The notes under the pieces: generated by a model
The model's input: only the letters and a program-made list of their open reading frames with translations
Databases searched by the model: none
Told to the model about the DNA's origin: nothing
From: CAXBNB01 sp040222275
GTDB taxonomy: Bacteria; Bacteroidota; Bacteroidia; Cytophagales; Cyclobacteriaceae
Assembly (NCBI GenBank): GCA_040222275.1
Contig: JAVKDJ010000013.1
Location: 1 to 64,000, forward strand
Length of the DNA stretch: 64,000 bases
Reading direction: 5' to 3'
Part shown: positions 62,994 through 64,000 of the stretch, piece after piece
Numbering within the stretch: position 1 is the stretch's first letter
Layout of the letters: each line of letters opens with the position of its first letter
Made by a program: the position numbers and the translations under genes

Positions 62994-64000
62994 ATGAAAA
63001 TGCACCTTGGTTTCCTTTTATTAAGCTTGTCTGTACTTTTCGTCTCCTGTGAGGCACCTGTTGTGGAGCCGGGGGATTTTAAGTTGCTTCCACAGCCGCA
63101 ACAATTTGCTGTGACCGGATCAAGCGAATTGAAATACGATGATGTAAAAACTTATTTTGCCCAAAACGACATTTCACTTCCAGTGGTAAGTGATTTACTC
63201 AAGCAAATCTCTAAGAGCGAATCGGAACAGGATGCCGACATTGTGTTTGGTATAGACAGTTCTTTGGACGTCAAGCCAGAAGGGTACGAACTGAACATTA
63301 CTGATGAACAAATTGTCATTACAGGCAAAGATAAAGCCGGGTTGTTGTACGGCTTTGCAAGCCTTGGACAAATGATGGTTGATGCCCGGGAACAAGGTGT
63401 CTTTTTACCTTTATGTAGCATCAAGGATTTCCCCTTGTTGTCCTACCGCTCCATCCATCTGGACATCAAACATCATCTGGAAAAAAAGGACTACTACTAC
63501 AAATTGATGGACAAACTGGCCAGCTACAAGGTGAATGGCATCATAGTGGAGTTGGAAGACAAAATACAATACGAGCGGCAAACCGGGATTGGTTCATCTG
63601 ATGCCTGGAGCATAGATGAATGGGAACAACTCGCCAAATATGCCAATGAAAGAAACATAGAAATTAGTCCATTGGTACAAGGGCTGGGGCATGCCTCTTT
63701 TATTTTGAAACATGATAAATTCAAAGACCTGCGTGATGACCCCAAAAGCGACTGGGCGTTCAACCCGCTTGATCCCAAAACCTATGAAGTGCAGTTTGAC
63801 CTTTACCTGGATGCGATTAAGGCTACCCCTCACGGCAAGTATTTGCATATTGGTGGTGATGAAGTACACACCACGGGTCGTGGCAGTGGAAAATCCCAAT
63901 TGGAACTGCAACTGATCTGGCTAGACAAGGTGTGCAAGTTTGCCGAAGAGCAAGGGCGCACCCCTATTTTTTGGGACGACATGCCTTTGAAACATGCAGG
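62994..64000 (+). CDS. Beta-N-acetylhexosaminidase, GH20 (3' end outside the window)
   Basis: 336 residues are visible, starting at ATG 62994, where a lipoprotein signal lies (MKMHLGFLLLSLSVLFVSC); starts at 62961 and 63000 are also in frame. An N-terminal GH20b domain (about 24-140) is followed by the GH20 barrel: SYRSIHLDIKHHLEKKDYYY, PLVQGLGHASFIL and the catalytic HIGGDEVHTTG with Asp289 and Glu290. It removes terminal GlcNAc (or GalNAc) residues from glycans at the cell surface, supplying the downstream uptake and NagB steps. It starts 46 bp after the symporter gene, the same operon. The last third of the protein is cut off by the window. Confidence 0.93.
   Translation, partial: MKMHLGFLLLSLSVLFVSCEAPVVEPGDFKLLPQPQQFAVTGSSELKYDDVKTYFAQNDISLPVVSDLLKQISKSESEQDADIVFGIDSSLDVKPEGYELNITDEQIVITGKDKAGLLYGFASLGQMMVDAREQGVFLPLCSIKDFPLLSYRSIHLDIKHHLEKKDYYYKLMDKLASYKVNGIIVELEDKIQYERQTGIGSSDAWSIDEWEQLAKYANERNIEISPLVQGLGHASFILKHDKFKDLRDDPKSDWAFNPLDPKTYEVQFDLYLDAIKATPHGKYLHIGGDEVHTTGRGSGKSQLELQLIWLDKVCKFAEEQGRTPIFWDDMPLKHA

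Noticed and set aside
1..64000. CRISPR arrays, tRNA genes, insertion sequences, prophage genes
   Set aside because: None was seen in the intergenic regions on either strand.

Overview
The window reads as chromosomal DNA of a marine or soil-type Bacteroidota, most likely order Cytophagales. Several things point that way: the 5S rRNA type, a Bacteroidota promoter in front of rpsT (TTTG, 19 bp, TAAATTTG), many lipoprotein signal peptides, little evidence of Shine-Dalgarno sites, OmpA/PD40 and ThuA/sugar-dehydrogenase proteins, and an ebo cluster. No tRNA, CRISPR array, transposase, phage gene or plasmid function was seen.

Layout. 1-9 kb: the end of an rRNA operon, a membrane TPR protein, a radC/DUF1684 pair, rpsT, a secreted serine hydrolase carrying a leftover GH3 C-terminal domain, an OmpA-type outer-membrane protein and a cold-shock gene. 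9-15 kb: an AraC regulator divergent from a Gfo/Idh/MocA oxidoreductase, then a large ThuA/sugar-dehydrogenase/PKD/cytochrome c lipoprotein. 14.6-18 kb: a LytTR regulator facing a small, apparently decayed exopolysaccharide-type locus (lipoprotein, small membrane protein, truncated glycosyltransferase, long inverted repeats, secreted protein). 18-37 kb: eleven signalling genes in a row on the minus strand, including a 1442-residue hybrid kinase translationally coupled to a receiver, CheR, CheB, another kinase and a NarL-type regulator, with no chemoreceptor, CheA or CheW.

37.9-44.5 kb: a complete six-gene ebo cluster (eboA to eboF, minus strand). This family of clusters is linked to metabolite trafficking in cyanobacteria and to unknown products elsewhere, and is the least understood pathway here. 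It is followed by a divergent phosphotriesterase-like lipoprotein, a fusion of a multi-spanning membrane domain with a GMC flavoprotein, and a membrane-associated metallophosphoesterase. 50.8-54.3 kb: a lipoprotein/coiled-coil protein, a possible 32-residue membrane protein, a sodium/solute symporter and panD. 54.4-64 kb: an amino-sugar locus. LacI regulator, phosphoglucosamine mutase and acetyl-CoA synthetase lie on the minus strand. Divergent from them are a NagB-deacetylase fusion, a second symporter and a GH20 hexosaminidase that runs off the end. Two LacI-type operators 21 bp apart sit between the divergent arms.

The most useful new observation is a 16-bp element, consensus roughly (C/G)TA(A/G)GTAAA(T/A)CCCCTA. 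It occurs three times, each 82-92 bp before a start codon and 48-49 bp before a candidate -7 box, upstream of the LytTR regulator, the secreted protein at 17.5 kb and a membrane-tethered receiver at 24.9 kb. It suggests a small regulon linking these genes.
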